Shown piece after piece: positions 18,128 through 26,454 of a stretch of 64,000 nucleotides of DNA. The stretch's first letter is position 1; each line of letters opens with the position of its first letter. This stretch comes from Halomonas sp. UBA3074 (lineage in GTDB: Bacteria > Pseudomonadota > Gammaproteobacteria > Pseudomonadales > Halomonadaceae). The translations under genes were made by a program, and so were the position numbers. The stretch spans positions 62,001 to 126,000 of the forward strand of contig NZ_DFBS01000014.1 in assembly GCF_002366715.1 (NCBI RefSeq), written 5' to 3'. The notes below the pieces were generated by a model. The model searched no databases, was not told the origin of the DNA, and saw nothing but the letters and a program-made list of their open reading frames with translations.

Positions 18128-19018
18128 ATGGCCCAGATGACTCCCGGCGCCCGTTTTCGGGCCGCGCTAGAGGCGAATCGCCCGCTGCCAATTCTCGGCA
18201 CCATCAATGCTTACACCGCGCTGATGGCTGAGAAAGTTGGTCACCAGGCGATTTACCTTTCTGGCGGTGGTGTTGCCAATGCATCGTTTGGCTTGCCGGA
18301 TCTGGGCATGACGACCATGAATGACGTCGTCGAAGATGCCCATCGGATTTGCGGCGCTACTGAACTGCCACTGCTGGTGGATATCGACACCGGCTGGGGC
18401 GGCGCCTTCAATATCGCCCGCACGGTTAAAGAGATGCAGCGCGCTGGTGTCGCCGCGGTGCATATGGAAGATCAGGTGGCACAAAAGCGTTGTGGTCATC
18501 GGCCTAATAAGGCGATTGTCACCCAGCAGGAGATGGTCGACCGTATCAAAGCCGCCGCCGATGCCAAAATCGACCCCGACTTCTACTTGATTGCCCGTAC
18601 CGATGCGTTCCAAAAAGAGGGGCTCGATGCGGCCATTGAACGCGCCAACGCCTGCGTTGAAGCGGGGGCGGATGCTATTTTTGCCGAAGCCGTTCACACG
18701 CTAGATGATTACAAAGCTTTCTGCGAAAGGGTCAACGCGCCCATTTTGGCCAATATCACCGAGTTCGGCGCTACGCCACTGTTTACCCAATCTGAGCTGG
18801 GCGACGTTGGCTGCCGCATGGTGCTTTACCCGCTCTCCGCGTTCCGCGCTATGAACGCTGCTGCGCTCCAGGTCTATCAAAGCATTCTCGATAACGGCCA
18901 CCAAAAAGACGTCGTGCCTATCATGCAGACCCGCGATGAGCTCTATGATTTTCTGAACTACCACGACTTTGAACAAAAGCTCGATGCACTATTTGCTGAA
19001 AAAGGCGATGACCATTAA
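18128..19018 (+). CDS. prpB: 2-methylisocitrate lyase
   Basis: 296-residue lyase of the isocitrate lyase/PEP mutase superfamily, splitting 2-methylisocitrate to pyruvate and succinate, the last step of the methylcitrate cycle. The catalytic loop KRCGHRPNKAIV is near residues 121-132. The metal-binding DIDTGWGGAFNIARTV and EDQVAQKRCGHR segments and the C-terminal NITEFGATP motif are present. Length matches E. coli PrpB (296). ATG at 18128 has AGGAG eight to ten bases upstream. It is the first enzyme gene after the regulator. The spacer to prpC is unusually long (177 bp) and structured. Confidence 0.96.
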   Translation: MAQMTPGARFRAALEANRPLPILGTINAYTALMAEKVGHQAIYLSGGGVANASFGLPDLGMTTMNDVVEDAHRICGATELPLLVDIDTGWGGAFNIARTVKEMQRAGVAAVHMEDQVAQKRCGHRPNKAIVTQQEMVDRIKAAADAKIDPDFYLIARTDAFQKEGLDAAIERANACVEAGADAIFAEAVHTLDDYKAFCERVNAPILANITEFGATPLFTQSELGDVGCRMVLYPLSAFRAMNAAALQVYQSILDNGHQKDVVPIMQTRDELYDFLNYHDFEQKLDALFAEKGDDH

Positions 19019-19045
19019 GCCCGGCTGGTGAGAGGGCTGGTTGAA

Positions 19046-19108
19046 GCGAGGGTCTTTTGTCATGGATGACAAAAGTAGCGCCCAAGGATGGGTTCACAGC
19101 GCCCTCGC
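19046..19108 (+). promoter_or_regulatory. Structured spacer between prpB and prpC
   Basis: A near-perfect palindrome with 10-bp arms CTTTTGTCAT / ATGACAAAAG separated by GG spans 19054-19075. It is bracketed by GCGAGGG (19046-19052) and CCCTCGC (19102-19108), which can pair to close a two- or three-way RNA junction. No T tract follows, so it is not a simple terminator. It could be an RNA-processing or stability element, a second regulator site (it contains TTGTC and GACAA, split by six bases), or a decayed palindromic repeat. Confidence 0.55.
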
Positions 19109-19195
19109 GGAAACCTGCCCTCCCATCGAGGCAACCTTGCCGAAAGTTAAATGAAAAACACAATTTAAAATAAAAGCAGAGTTAGGAGACACACC

Positions 19196-20323
19196 ATGGC
19201 TGATAAACCCGTGACAGGTGCAGGACTGCGTGGCCAGAGCGCCGGTTCCACCGCGCTGTGTACGGTAGGCAAAACCGGCTCAGGCCTGACCTACCGTGGA
19301 TTCGATATCAAAGAGCTCGCCGAAAAAGCTAAATTCGAGGAAGTCGCCTACCTGCTGTTAAAAGGCAAGCTACCCAACCAGGGCGAATTAGATCATTACA
19401 TCAGCAAGCTCAAAAGCCTGCGCGGTTTGCCCGATGCGCTGAAAACGGTGCTTGAGCAAATTCCTAAAGATGCGCACCCGATGGATGTGATGCGCACCGG
19501 CACCTCGATGCTGGGTAATCTTGAGACCGAGGAGAATTTTGATCAGCAGCAGGATGTGGCCGATCGGCTGCTGGCGGTGCTGCCCTCGATTATTTGCTAC
19601 TGGTACCGCTTCTCTCATGACGGTGTCCGCATTGATACCGAAACCGACGATAACTCGGTCGGTGGGCATTTCCTGCACATGCTGCGCGGCGATCCCGCCT
19701 CTGAACTACATGCGCGGGTGATGAACGTCTCGCTGATTCTTTACGCCGAGCACGAGTTCAACGCCTCAACCTTCACCGCGCGAGTATGCGCCTCGACGCT
19801 TTCCGATATGCACTCCTGCGTGACTGGGGCGATCGGCTCCCTGCGTGGTCCGCTACATGGTGGCGCCAACGAAGCAGCCATGGCGATGATCGAGGATTGG
19901 CAGTCGCCGGAAGAGGCGGAAAGCAAGATCATGGGGATGCTGGAGCGCAAGGATAAGATCATGGGCTTTGGACACGCGATTTATCGCGAATCCGACCCGC
20001 GCAACGAGATTATCAAGCACTGGTCCAAGAAACTCTCTGACGATGTCGGCGACAAAGTGCTTTATCCGGTTTCCGAGCGAGTCGAAGCGGTCATGTGGCG
20101 TGAGAAAAAGCTGTTCTGTAACGCCGACTTTTTCCATGCCAGTGCGTACCACTTCATGGATATTCCCACCAAGCTGTTTACGCCGATTTTTGTCATGTCG
20201 CGGCTGACTGGCTGGGCGGCCCACGTATTCGAGCAGCGTGCCAACAACCGCATCATTCGCCCCAGCGCCGATTACACCGGGCCCGAAAAGAGCGAGTGGG
20301 TGCCAATAGAAGCGCGAGACTGA
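19196..20323 (+). CDS. prpC: 2-methylcitrate synthase
   Basis: 375-residue citrate-synthase family enzyme condensing propionyl-CoA with oxaloacetate to 2-methylcitrate. The length (about 375 against about 430 for GltA) and the N-terminus AGLRGQSAGSTALCTVGKTG with TYRGFDIKELAE mark the PrpC class. Active-site segments are GSLRGPLHGGANEA (first His), MGFGHAIYRESDPRN (second His) and FHASAYHFMDIP, where the catalytic Asp lies. ATG at 19196 is preceded by TTAGGAGAC. It is followed ten bases later by an intrinsic terminator, so it could be the end of one transcript class. Confidence 0.95.
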   Translation: MADKPVTGAGLRGQSAGSTALCTVGKTGSGLTYRGFDIKELAEKAKFEEVAYLLLKGKLPNQGELDHYISKLKSLRGLPDALKTVLEQIPKDAHPMDVMRTGTSMLGNLETEENFDQQQDVADRLLAVLPSIICYWYRFSHDGVRIDTETDDNSVGGHFLHMLRGDPASELHARVMNVSLILYAEHEFNASTFTARVCASTLSDMHSCVTGAIGSLRGPLHGGANEAAMAMIEDWQSPEEAESKIMGMLERKDKIMGFGHAIYRESDPRNEIIKHWSKKLSDDVGDKVLYPVSERVEAVMWREKKLFCNADFFHASAYHFMDIPTKLFTPIFVMSRLTGWAAHVFEQRANNRIIRPSADYTGPEKSEWVPIEARD

Positions 20324-20333
20324 CCTGCGTGAT

Positions 20334-20362
20334 GCCCGGTGGCTTGGCTACCGGGCTTTTTT
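20334..20362 (+). terminator. Intrinsic terminator inside the prp operon, between prpC and acnD
   Basis: GCCCGGTGGC / GCTACCGGGC form a 10-bp stem with one G-U pair around a TTG loop (20334-20356), followed directly by TTTTTT (20357-20362). This is a textbook rho-independent terminator located 11 bp after the prpC stop and 28 bp before the acnD ATG, on the operon strand. Confidence 0.85.
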
Positions 20363-20389
20363 CAGCCCCTTCTTGTGAGTCTGCCTGCT

Positions 20390-22999
20390 ATGAATACCCA
20401 ATACCGTAAACCCCTGCCTGGCACAGCGCTTGAGTTTTTTGATGCGCGCGAGGCGGTTGAAGATATCCAGCCCGGTGCCTATGCCCAGTTGCCCTATACT
20501 TCGCGCGTGCTGGCCGAGCAGCTCGTGCGTCGCTGCGATCCCGAGCTGCTCACCGATGCGCTAAAACAGCTGATCGAGCGCAAGAGCGACCTGGATTTTC
20601 CCTGGTACCCGGCGCGTGTCGTTTGCCACGATATCCTTGGCCAGACTGCCCTGGTCGATTTGGCTGGCTTACGTGACGCCATCGCCGAAAAGGGCGGCGA
20701 CCCCGCCAAGGTCAACCCGGTGGTGCCGACCCAGCTGATCGTCGATCACTCGCTGGCGGTGGAGCACGCAGGCTCTGAAGAGGGCGCCTTCGAGAAAAAC
20801 CGTGCCATTGAAGATCGCCGCAACGATGACCGTTTCCACTTCATCAACTGGACCAAGACGGCATTCGAAAACGTCGATGTGATCCCGCCCGGCAACGGCA
20901 TCATGCATCAGATCAATCTGGAGAAGATGTCGCCAGTGGTGCAGAACCGCGACGGCATTGCCTATCCGGATACCTGTGTGGGCACCGACAGCCATACACC
21001 GATGGTGGACGCGCTCGGCGTGATCTCCGTCGGCGTGGGCGGCCTGGAAGCCGAAAGCGTGATGTTGGGCCGTGCCTCCATGATGCGTCTGCCGGATATC
21101 GTCGGTGTGAAGTTGACTGGCAAGCTGCAGCCAGGGATTACCGGCACCGATATGGTGCTGGCGATTACTGAATTCTTGCGTAAAGAGCGGGTCGTCGGTG
21201 CTTACCTGGAGTTTTTTGGCGAAGGTGCCGACGCGCTGACCGTGGGTGATCGCGCCACGATCTCCAATATGACGCCCGAATACGGCGCGACCGCGGCGAT
21301 GTTCTATATCGATGGTCAAACCATCGATTACCTTAAGCTTACCGGCCGTGAAGATGAGCAGGTCGCACTGGTCGAAACCTATGCCAAGCATACCGGTCTG
21401 TGGGCGGACAGTTTGACCGAGGTTGAGTACGAGCGGGTGCTGACCTTTGATCTCTCATCGGTGCACCGTACCCTGGCGGGGCCTTCCAATCCCCACGCCC
21501 ATTTGCCCACTTCAGAGCTTGCCCAGCGCGGTATTGCAGTAGGACTTGAGGCAGCGCGGGAAGAGGAGAAGGCGGGTAAAATGCCTGATGGTGCCGTCAT
21601 TATTGCCGCTATCACCAGCTGCACCAACACGTCCAATCCACGCAATATGGTCGCGGCAGGGCTGATTGCCCGTAACGCCAACCGGCTAGGGTTGCTGCGT
21701 AAACCCTGGGTGAAGTCGTCGCTGGCGCCGGGCTCGAAAACCGTCAAGATGTACTTGGAAGAAGCCGGGTTGATGAGCGAGCTTGAAAACCTTGGTTTCG
21801 GTGTCGTGGCTTACGCCTGCACCACCTGTAACGGCATGTCCGGCGCGCTGGAGCCGAAAATTCAGCAAGAGATTATTGAGCGCAATCTCTACGCAACCGC
21901 CGTGCTTTCCGGTAATCGTAATTTCGATGGCCGTATTCATCCCCACGCCCAGCAGGCGTTTTTGGCCTCACCGCCGTTGGTGGTCGCCTATGCCATTGCG
22001 GGCACGATTCGATTTGATATAGAGAAAGACGCGCTGGGAGTCGATCAGGCGGGCAACCCCGTCACGTTAAAGGATATCTGGCCCGCCGATGAAGAGATCG
22101 ATGCGATTGTTAAGTCATCGGTGAAGCCAGAGCAGTTTCGCCAGACTTACATTCCCATGTTCGATTTGGACAAGAGCGCCCGCGCCCAGGTCAGCCCGCT
22201 ATATGACTGGCGGCCCCAGAGTACCTATATCCGTCGCCCGCCCTACTGGGAGGGTAATATGGCGAAAGAGCGCACGCTGAAAGGCATGCGCCCATTGGCA
22301 ATCCTGCCGGACAACATTACCACCGACCATCTCTCGCCCTCCAACGCGATTCAGTTGAACAGCGCGGCAGGTGAGTACCTGGCCAAAATGGGCGTGCCGG
22401 AGGAAGACTTTAACTCCTACGCGACCCACCGCGGCGATCATCTCACCGCCCAGCGCGCTACCTTCGCCAACCCTAAATTGTTTAACGAAATGGTGCGCGA
22501 TGCCGAAGGCGGAGTGAGACAAGGTTCGCTGGCACGGGTAGAGCCTGAGGGCGAAGTGACCCGCATGTGGGAAGCGATTGAAACCTACATGGCGCGCAAG
22601 CAACCGTTGATCATTATTGCCGGTGCGGATTACGGCCAGGGGTCGTCGCGGGATTGGGCGGCCAAAGGTGTGGCGCTGGCAGGTGTGGAAGCGATTGCCG
22701 CTGAAGGCTTTGAGCGTATTCACCGCACCAACCTGATCGGTATGGGCGTGATGCCGTTGGAGTTCGAACCGGGCACCACGCGCATGACGCTAGGCCTGGA
22801 TGGCACCGAAACCTTCGATGTCGAAGGCGACGTTTCGCCAGGGGCAATGCTCAGCCTGGTCATTCACCGTCAACAGGGTGATAGCGAACGGGTCGCGGTG
22901 AAGTGCCGCCTGGACACGGCCGAAGAAGTGTCGATTTACGCGGCGGGTGGTGTATTGCAGCGCTTTGCTCAAGACTTCCTCGAATCCACGGCGGCCTAG
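20390..22999 (+). CDS. acnD: Fe/S-dependent 2-methylisocitrate dehydratase AcnD
   Basis: 869-residue aconitase-family hydratase that, with PrpF, dehydrates 2-methylcitrate in the methylcitrate cycle. The 4Fe-4S ligand Cys residues are in ITSCTNTSNPRNM (near 410) and ACTTCNGMSG (near 477). The swivel domain has ADYGQGSSRDWAAKG (near 750). Placement between prpC and prpF distinguishes it from housekeeping aconitase AcnA. ATG at 20390 fits the family N-terminus (NTQYRKPLPGT). A start at 20339 would lie on the terminator stem and is rejected. No clear Shine-Dalgarno precedes 20390, which is notable directly behind a terminator. Confidence 0.95.
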   Translation: MNTQYRKPLPGTALEFFDAREAVEDIQPGAYAQLPYTSRVLAEQLVRRCDPELLTDALKQLIERKSDLDFPWYPARVVCHDILGQTALVDLAGLRDAIAEKGGDPAKVNPVVPTQLIVDHSLAVEHAGSEEGAFEKNRAIEDRRNDDRFHFINWTKTAFENVDVIPPGNGIMHQINLEKMSPVVQNRDGIAYPDTCVGTDSHTPMVDALGVISVGVGGLEAESVMLGRASMMRLPDIVGVKLTGKLQPGITGTDMVLAITEFLRKERVVGAYLEFFGEGADALTVGDRATISNMTPEYGATAAMFYIDGQTIDYLKLTGREDEQVALVETYAKHTGLWADSLTEVEYERVLTFDLSSVHRTLAGPSNPHAHLPTSELAQRGIAVGLEAAREEEKAGKMPDGAVIIAAITSCTNTSNPRNMVAAGLIARNANRLGLLRKPWVKSSLAPGSKTVKMYLEEAGLMSELENLGFGVVAYACTTCNGMSGALEPKIQQEIIERNLYATAVLSGNRNFDGRIHPHAQQAFLASPPLVVAYAIAGTIRFDIEKDALGVDQAGNPVTLKDIWPADEEIDAIVKSSVKPEQFRQTYIPMFDLDKSARAQVSPLYDWRPQSTYIRRPPYWEGNMAKERTLKGMRPLAILPDNITTDHLSPSNAIQLNSAAGEYLAKMGVPEEDFNSYATHRGDHLTAQRATFANPKLFNEMVRDAEGGVRQGSLARVEPEGEVTRMWEAIETYMARKQPLIIIAGADYGQGSSRDWAAKGVALAGVEAIAAEGFERIHRTNLIGMGVMPLEFEPGTTRMTLGLDGTETFDVEGDVSPGAMLSLVIHRQQGDSERVAVKCRLDTAEEVSIYAAGGVLQRFAQDFLESTAA

Positions 23000-23026
23000 T
23001 CCTGCTGCCTCTGGAGTGAAAAGCAA

Positions 23027-24226
23027 ATGACCGATGTCGTAACGAAAAGCAGTGTGCCGCAAATAAAGATTCCCGCGACCTACATGCGCGGCGGTACCAG
23101 CAAGGGCGTGTTCTTCAATCTCCACGATTTACCCGATGCGGCTCGCACGCCCGGCCCCGCACGAGACAAGCTGTTGCTGCGAGTGATTGGTAGCCCTGAC
23201 CCCTATGAAAAGCAGATCGATGGCATGGGCGGAGCGACCTCAAGCACTAGCAAAACGGTCATTCTGTCGAAAAGTGAGTCAGCCAAACACGATGTGGATT
23301 ATCTGTTTGGCCAAGTCTCTATCGATAAACCCTATGTGGATTGGAGCGGCAACTGCGGCAACCTTTCTGCAGCCGTCGGGCCTTTTGCGATAGCCAATGG
23401 GCTGATCGATCCCGCGCGGGTTCCGCAAAATGGCGTCGTCGAGGTGCGCATTTGGCAGGTAAATATCCAAAAAACCATCGTCTCACAGGTGCCGGTCGTG
23501 AATGGCGACGTGCAGGAAACCGGTGATTTCGAGCTGGACGGCGTGACCTTTCCCGCGGCGGAAATTCCGGTGGCCTTTATGGATCCGGCTGACGGTGAGG
23601 GGGCCATTTTTCCTACCGGTAACCTGGTGGATGACCTTGATGTGCCCGGTGTAGGAAGCCTGAAAGCGACGCTGATCAATGCCGGTATTCCCACCATATT
23701 CATTAACGCTGCCGATATCGGCTACGTCGGCACCGAGCTTCAGCACGATATCAATGGCGACAGCCGCGCGCTGGCGATGTTCGAAACCATTCGTGCCCAT
23801 GGCGCGGTGCGAATGGGGCTGATCAGCGACATCAGCGAAGCCGCTAACCGCCAACACACGCCTAAAGTGGCGTTGGTAGGCCCCCCTGCGGATTACCTCT
23901 CTTCAAGCGGAATGACGGTAAAGGCGAGTGATATCGATCTGGTGGTGCGAGCGCTCTCGATGGGTAAGTTACATCACGCCATGATGGGCACGGCCGCTGT
24001 TGCTATTGCCGCCGCGGCTGCCATTGAAGGCACGCTGGTTAACTTGGCGGCAGGCGGGGGTGGTCAACGTAACGCGGTCACTTTTGGCCACCCTTCCGGC
24101 AGCCTGCGGGTCGGGGCGGAAGCAAGCTTGATCAACGGACGTTGGCATATCGAGCAAGCAGTCATGAGCCGTAGCGCGCGAGTCTTGATGGAGGGCAGTG
24201 TGCGTATACCCGGTGATAGTTTTTAG
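23027..24226 (+). CDS. prpF: 2-methylaconitate cis-trans isomerase
   Basis: 399-residue PrpF-family isomerase (diaminopimelate-epimerase-like fold) needed when AcnD makes the trans form of 2-methylaconitate. Conserved parts are YMRGGTSKGVFF (residues 22-33), GSPDPYEKQIDGMGGATSSTSK with the catalytic Lys region, DWSGNCGNLSAAVGPFAI, and GGGGQRNAVTFGHPSG. Length matches the family (396-400). ATG at 23027 is 27 bp past acnD, with GGAG ten bases upstream. AcnD-PrpF is the known alternative to PrpD, yet prpD is also present just downstream. Confidence 0.95.
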   Translation: MTDVVTKSSVPQIKIPATYMRGGTSKGVFFNLHDLPDAARTPGPARDKLLLRVIGSPDPYEKQIDGMGGATSSTSKTVILSKSESAKHDVDYLFGQVSIDKPYVDWSGNCGNLSAAVGPFAIANGLIDPARVPQNGVVEVRIWQVNIQKTIVSQVPVVNGDVQETGDFELDGVTFPAAEIPVAFMDPADGEGAIFPTGNLVDDLDVPGVGSLKATLINAGIPTIFINAADIGYVGTELQHDINGDSRALAMFETIRAHGAVRMGLISDISEAANRQHTPKVALVGPPADYLSSSGMTVKASDIDLVVRALSMGKLHHAMMGTAAVAIAAAAAIEGTLVNLAAGGGGQRNAVTFGHPSGSLRVGAEASLINGRWHIEQAVMSRSARVLMEGSVRIPGDSF

Positions 24227-24310
24227 GAGGTAGTTTTAGTTTTAGGCGATATCTTTTAGAGGCGGTTCTTGGTCCATACTGAGTAGGTGATTCAACAGCA
24301 GGAGAGAGCG

Positions 24311-25795
24311 ATGTCCGCTACATCCGACGCCAATGAACGACCTGATTACGACCCCGAGCTACAGGCGATTGCCGACTATGTCCTGAACTATCAGATAGCG
24401 TCCCAAGAAGCCTTTGAGACGGCGCGCTATTGCCTGATGGATACGCTGGGCTGTGGACTATTAGCCCTGCGTTTTCCAGAGTGCACCAAGCACCTTGGGC
24501 CCATTGTGGAGGGTACGCAGGTGCCGTTTGGAGCGCGGGTGCCGGGCACGTCGCTGCGTCTTGATCCGGTTAAGGCCGCATGGGATATCGGCTGTATCAT
24601 CCGCTGGCTGGACTATAACGATACCTGGCTGGCTGCCGAGTGGGGACACCCTTCCGATAACCTGGGGGCCATCCTCGCGGTTGCCGACCATCTTTCCCAG
24701 CGTCGAGTCGCCCAAGGCGACACTCCGCTTGCGATGCATGATGTGCTTGAAGCGATGATTATGGCCCATGAGATTCAGGGCGTGCTGGCGTTAGACAATA
24801 GCTTTAACCGAGTCGGGCTTGATCATGTGGTTCTAGTGAAGGTGGCGTCCACTGCGGTGGCCGCCAAGCTATTGGGCGCCAACCGCGAGCAGTTGCTCTC
24901 GGCGCTTTCTCATGCCTGGGTGGATGGCCAAAGCCTGCGAACCTATCGCCATGCGCCTAACGCGGGTTCGCGGAAAAGTTGGGCCGCAGGGGACGCCACT
25001 TCAAGGGGCGTGCGTTTAGCGGACATTGCCCTGCGCGGTGAAATGGGTATTCCCAGTGCGCTGTCAGCACCCCAGTGGGGCTTCTACGATGTGCTGTTTA
25101 GCCACGCCAATAAAGATTTGCGTCTAAAGCCTGAAGCAGAGCGTCGGCTGCGTTTTCAGCGCGAATTTGGCAGCTACGTCATGGAGAATATCCTCTTCAA
25201 AATCGCTTTTCCCGCTGAGTTTCATGCCCAAACCGCCTGCGAAGCCGCTGTGGCACTCCATCCCCAGGTGAAAGATCGCCTGAACGACATCGATAAAATC
25301 GTACTGACCACTCACGACTCGGCGATACGCATCATTTCCAAAACCGGCGCGCTCGCCAACCCAGCCGACCGCGATCACTGCCTGCAATACATGACGGCAG
25401 TGCCGCTTATCTTTGGTGAGCTTAACGCAGATCATTATGAAGATAGTTTCCACCGAGCCCATCCGCTGATCGATCAGTTGCGGGACAAGATGGTGGTCGA
25501 GGAGAGTGCGGAATATTCAGCGGATTACCATGACCCGGAAAAACGCTCCATTGCGAATGCAATCCAGGTCTTTTTTAACGATGGCAGTAAAACGGATAAA
25601 GCAGCCGTAGAGTATCCAATTGGTCATCGGCGCCGCCGTGAAGAGGGTATGCCGCTGCTAGTGGATAAGTTTAAGCGGCATTTAGCAACACGCTTTCCGG
25701 CAAGCCGCTGTCAAAAAATTATTGATCTATGTAGCCATCAGGAAAGCCTGGAAGCATTGCCGGTCAATCAATTCATCGATGAGTGGATGATATAG
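24311..25795 (+). CDS. prpD: 2-methylcitrate dehydratase (MmgE/PrpD family)
   Basis: 494-residue MmgE/PrpD-family enzyme that dehydrates 2-methylcitrate to 2-methylaconitate without an Fe-S cluster. Length and motifs agree with E. coli PrpD (483): RLDPVKAAWDIGCIIRWLDYND, EWGHPSDNLGAILAVAD, and FPAEFHAQTACEAAVALHP. ATG at 24311 has GGAGAG in front of it. A GTG at 24287 would add eight residues and lacks a ribosome-binding site. It closes the operon, 84 bp after prpF. Function overlaps AcnD plus PrpF, so the operon encodes both dehydration routes. Confidence 0.94.
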   Translation: MSATSDANERPDYDPELQAIADYVLNYQIASQEAFETARYCLMDTLGCGLLALRFPECTKHLGPIVEGTQVPFGARVPGTSLRLDPVKAAWDIGCIIRWLDYNDTWLAAEWGHPSDNLGAILAVADHLSQRRVAQGDTPLAMHDVLEAMIMAHEIQGVLALDNSFNRVGLDHVVLVKVASTAVAAKLLGANREQLLSALSHAWVDGQSLRTYRHAPNAGSRKSWAAGDATSRGVRLADIALRGEMGIPSALSAPQWGFYDVLFSHANKDLRLKPEAERRLRFQREFGSYVMENILFKIAFPAEFHAQTACEAAVALHPQVKDRLNDIDKIVLTTHDSAIRIISKTGALANPADRDHCLQYMTAVPLIFGELNADHYEDSFHRAHPLIDQLRDKMVVEESAEYSADYHDPEKRSIANAIQVFFNDGSKTDKAAVEYPIGHRRRREEGMPLLVDKFKRHLATRFPASRCQKIIDLCSHQESLEALPVNQFIDEWMI

Positions 25796-25821
25796 CAGGC
25801 AGTGTGGAAGTCCCTTGAATA

Positions 25822-25861
25822 CCGCCTTACCGGGTACACGTAGGCGTACCGGGTAAGGCGG
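25822..25861. terminator. Long hairpin between prpD and the convergent ComEA-like gene
   Basis: CCGCCTTACC-G-GGTAC (25822-25837) can pair with GTACC-G-GGTAAGGCGG (25846-25861): 15 of 16 positions complementary, loop of 8. On the plus strand it is followed by a G run and on the minus strand preceded by a C run, without a T tract. It sits where a shared terminator is expected for convergent genes, but does not fit the canonical rule. Confidence 0.5.
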
Positions 25862-25872
25862 GGGGGGTGAGA

Positions 25873-26157
25873 TTATTCCTCAAACGTTACTTGATCTTGC
25901 ATGCGATCCACGGTGGCGGGCCCGATACCGCTGACACGTTCGAGATCCTCAACGCTATCAAAGGCCCCATTGGCTTCCCGCTCTTCAATAATGGCGGCTG
26001 CTCGGCTGGGACCGATGCCAGGTAATTCAGCCAACAGTTCCGCATCGGCGGTATTCACGTTAATGGGCGCCACCTCTTGGGCCATCACTCCACTGGAAAG
26101 TCCCAGGCAAAGACTAAACAGAAGTGTGGCCAGGGCTTTTTTTAGTATCGTGTTCAT
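25873..26157 (-). CDS. ComEA-like helix-hairpin-helix protein
   Basis: 94-residue small exported protein. Residues 1-26 are a signal peptide (basic MNTILKK start, hydrophobic core, cleavage near VMAQE). The rest is a tandem helix-hairpin-helix domain of the ComEA type: INVNTADAELLAELPGIGPSRAAAII and VEDLERVSGIGPATVDRM. ComEA-family proteins bind double-stranded DNA in the periplasm and help DNA uptake in competent bacteria; many such short proteins are annotated without proof. No other competence gene is nearby. It is monocistronic, with the GGAG-containing leader just upstream. Confidence 0.88.
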   Translation of the reverse strand: MNTILKKALATLLFSLCLGLSSGVMAQEVAPINVNTADAELLAELPGIGPSRAAAIIEEREANGAFDSVEDLERVSGIGPATVDRMQDQVTFEE

Positions 26158-26418
26158 CTTCGATGCTCCTTTTAATAACGTTTGGTTTCTAGGTTCAAGT
26201 GGTCAGTGTTCAAGTAAAAATTGCTTAAGTGAAACGCGCAGAGATAGCCGAATCAAACGGTTGAATTTCAATGAGTGTTATAAGCGTCGCTGCATTAACA
26301 ACGTAGCTTTTTTTAATGAGTGAATATGTCAGTGATCTAGGACAGTACTTGTAAGACTTTAGCTATAGGCCTGTAATAAATGGCTTACAACGGGAAGGGG
26401 GAGGAGGGCGCACGAGGC

Positions 26419-26427
26419 TGGTATAAT
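26419..26427 (+). promoter_or_regulatory. Extended -10 promoter of pyrF
   Basis: TGGTATAAT is a perfect extended -10 element (TG-N-TATAAT) 28 bp before the pyrF ATG. No -35 is recognisable in the G-rich sequence upstream, which is acceptable for extended -10 promoters. It predicts a leader of about 20 nt containing GGAG. Confidence 0.65.
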
Positions 26428-26454
26428 GGCGAAAAATGCATTCGGAGTAAGTTA

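Noticed and set aside
20669..21391. 240-codon antisense frame across acnD
   Set aside because: Shadow of acnD in a high-GC region: His/Arg-rich composition, no ribosome site, and the acnD frame carries all family motifs.
22199..22723. 174-codon antisense frame in the 3' part of acnD
   Set aside because: Same reason; it overlaps the conserved swivel domain and has low-complexity His/Arg composition.
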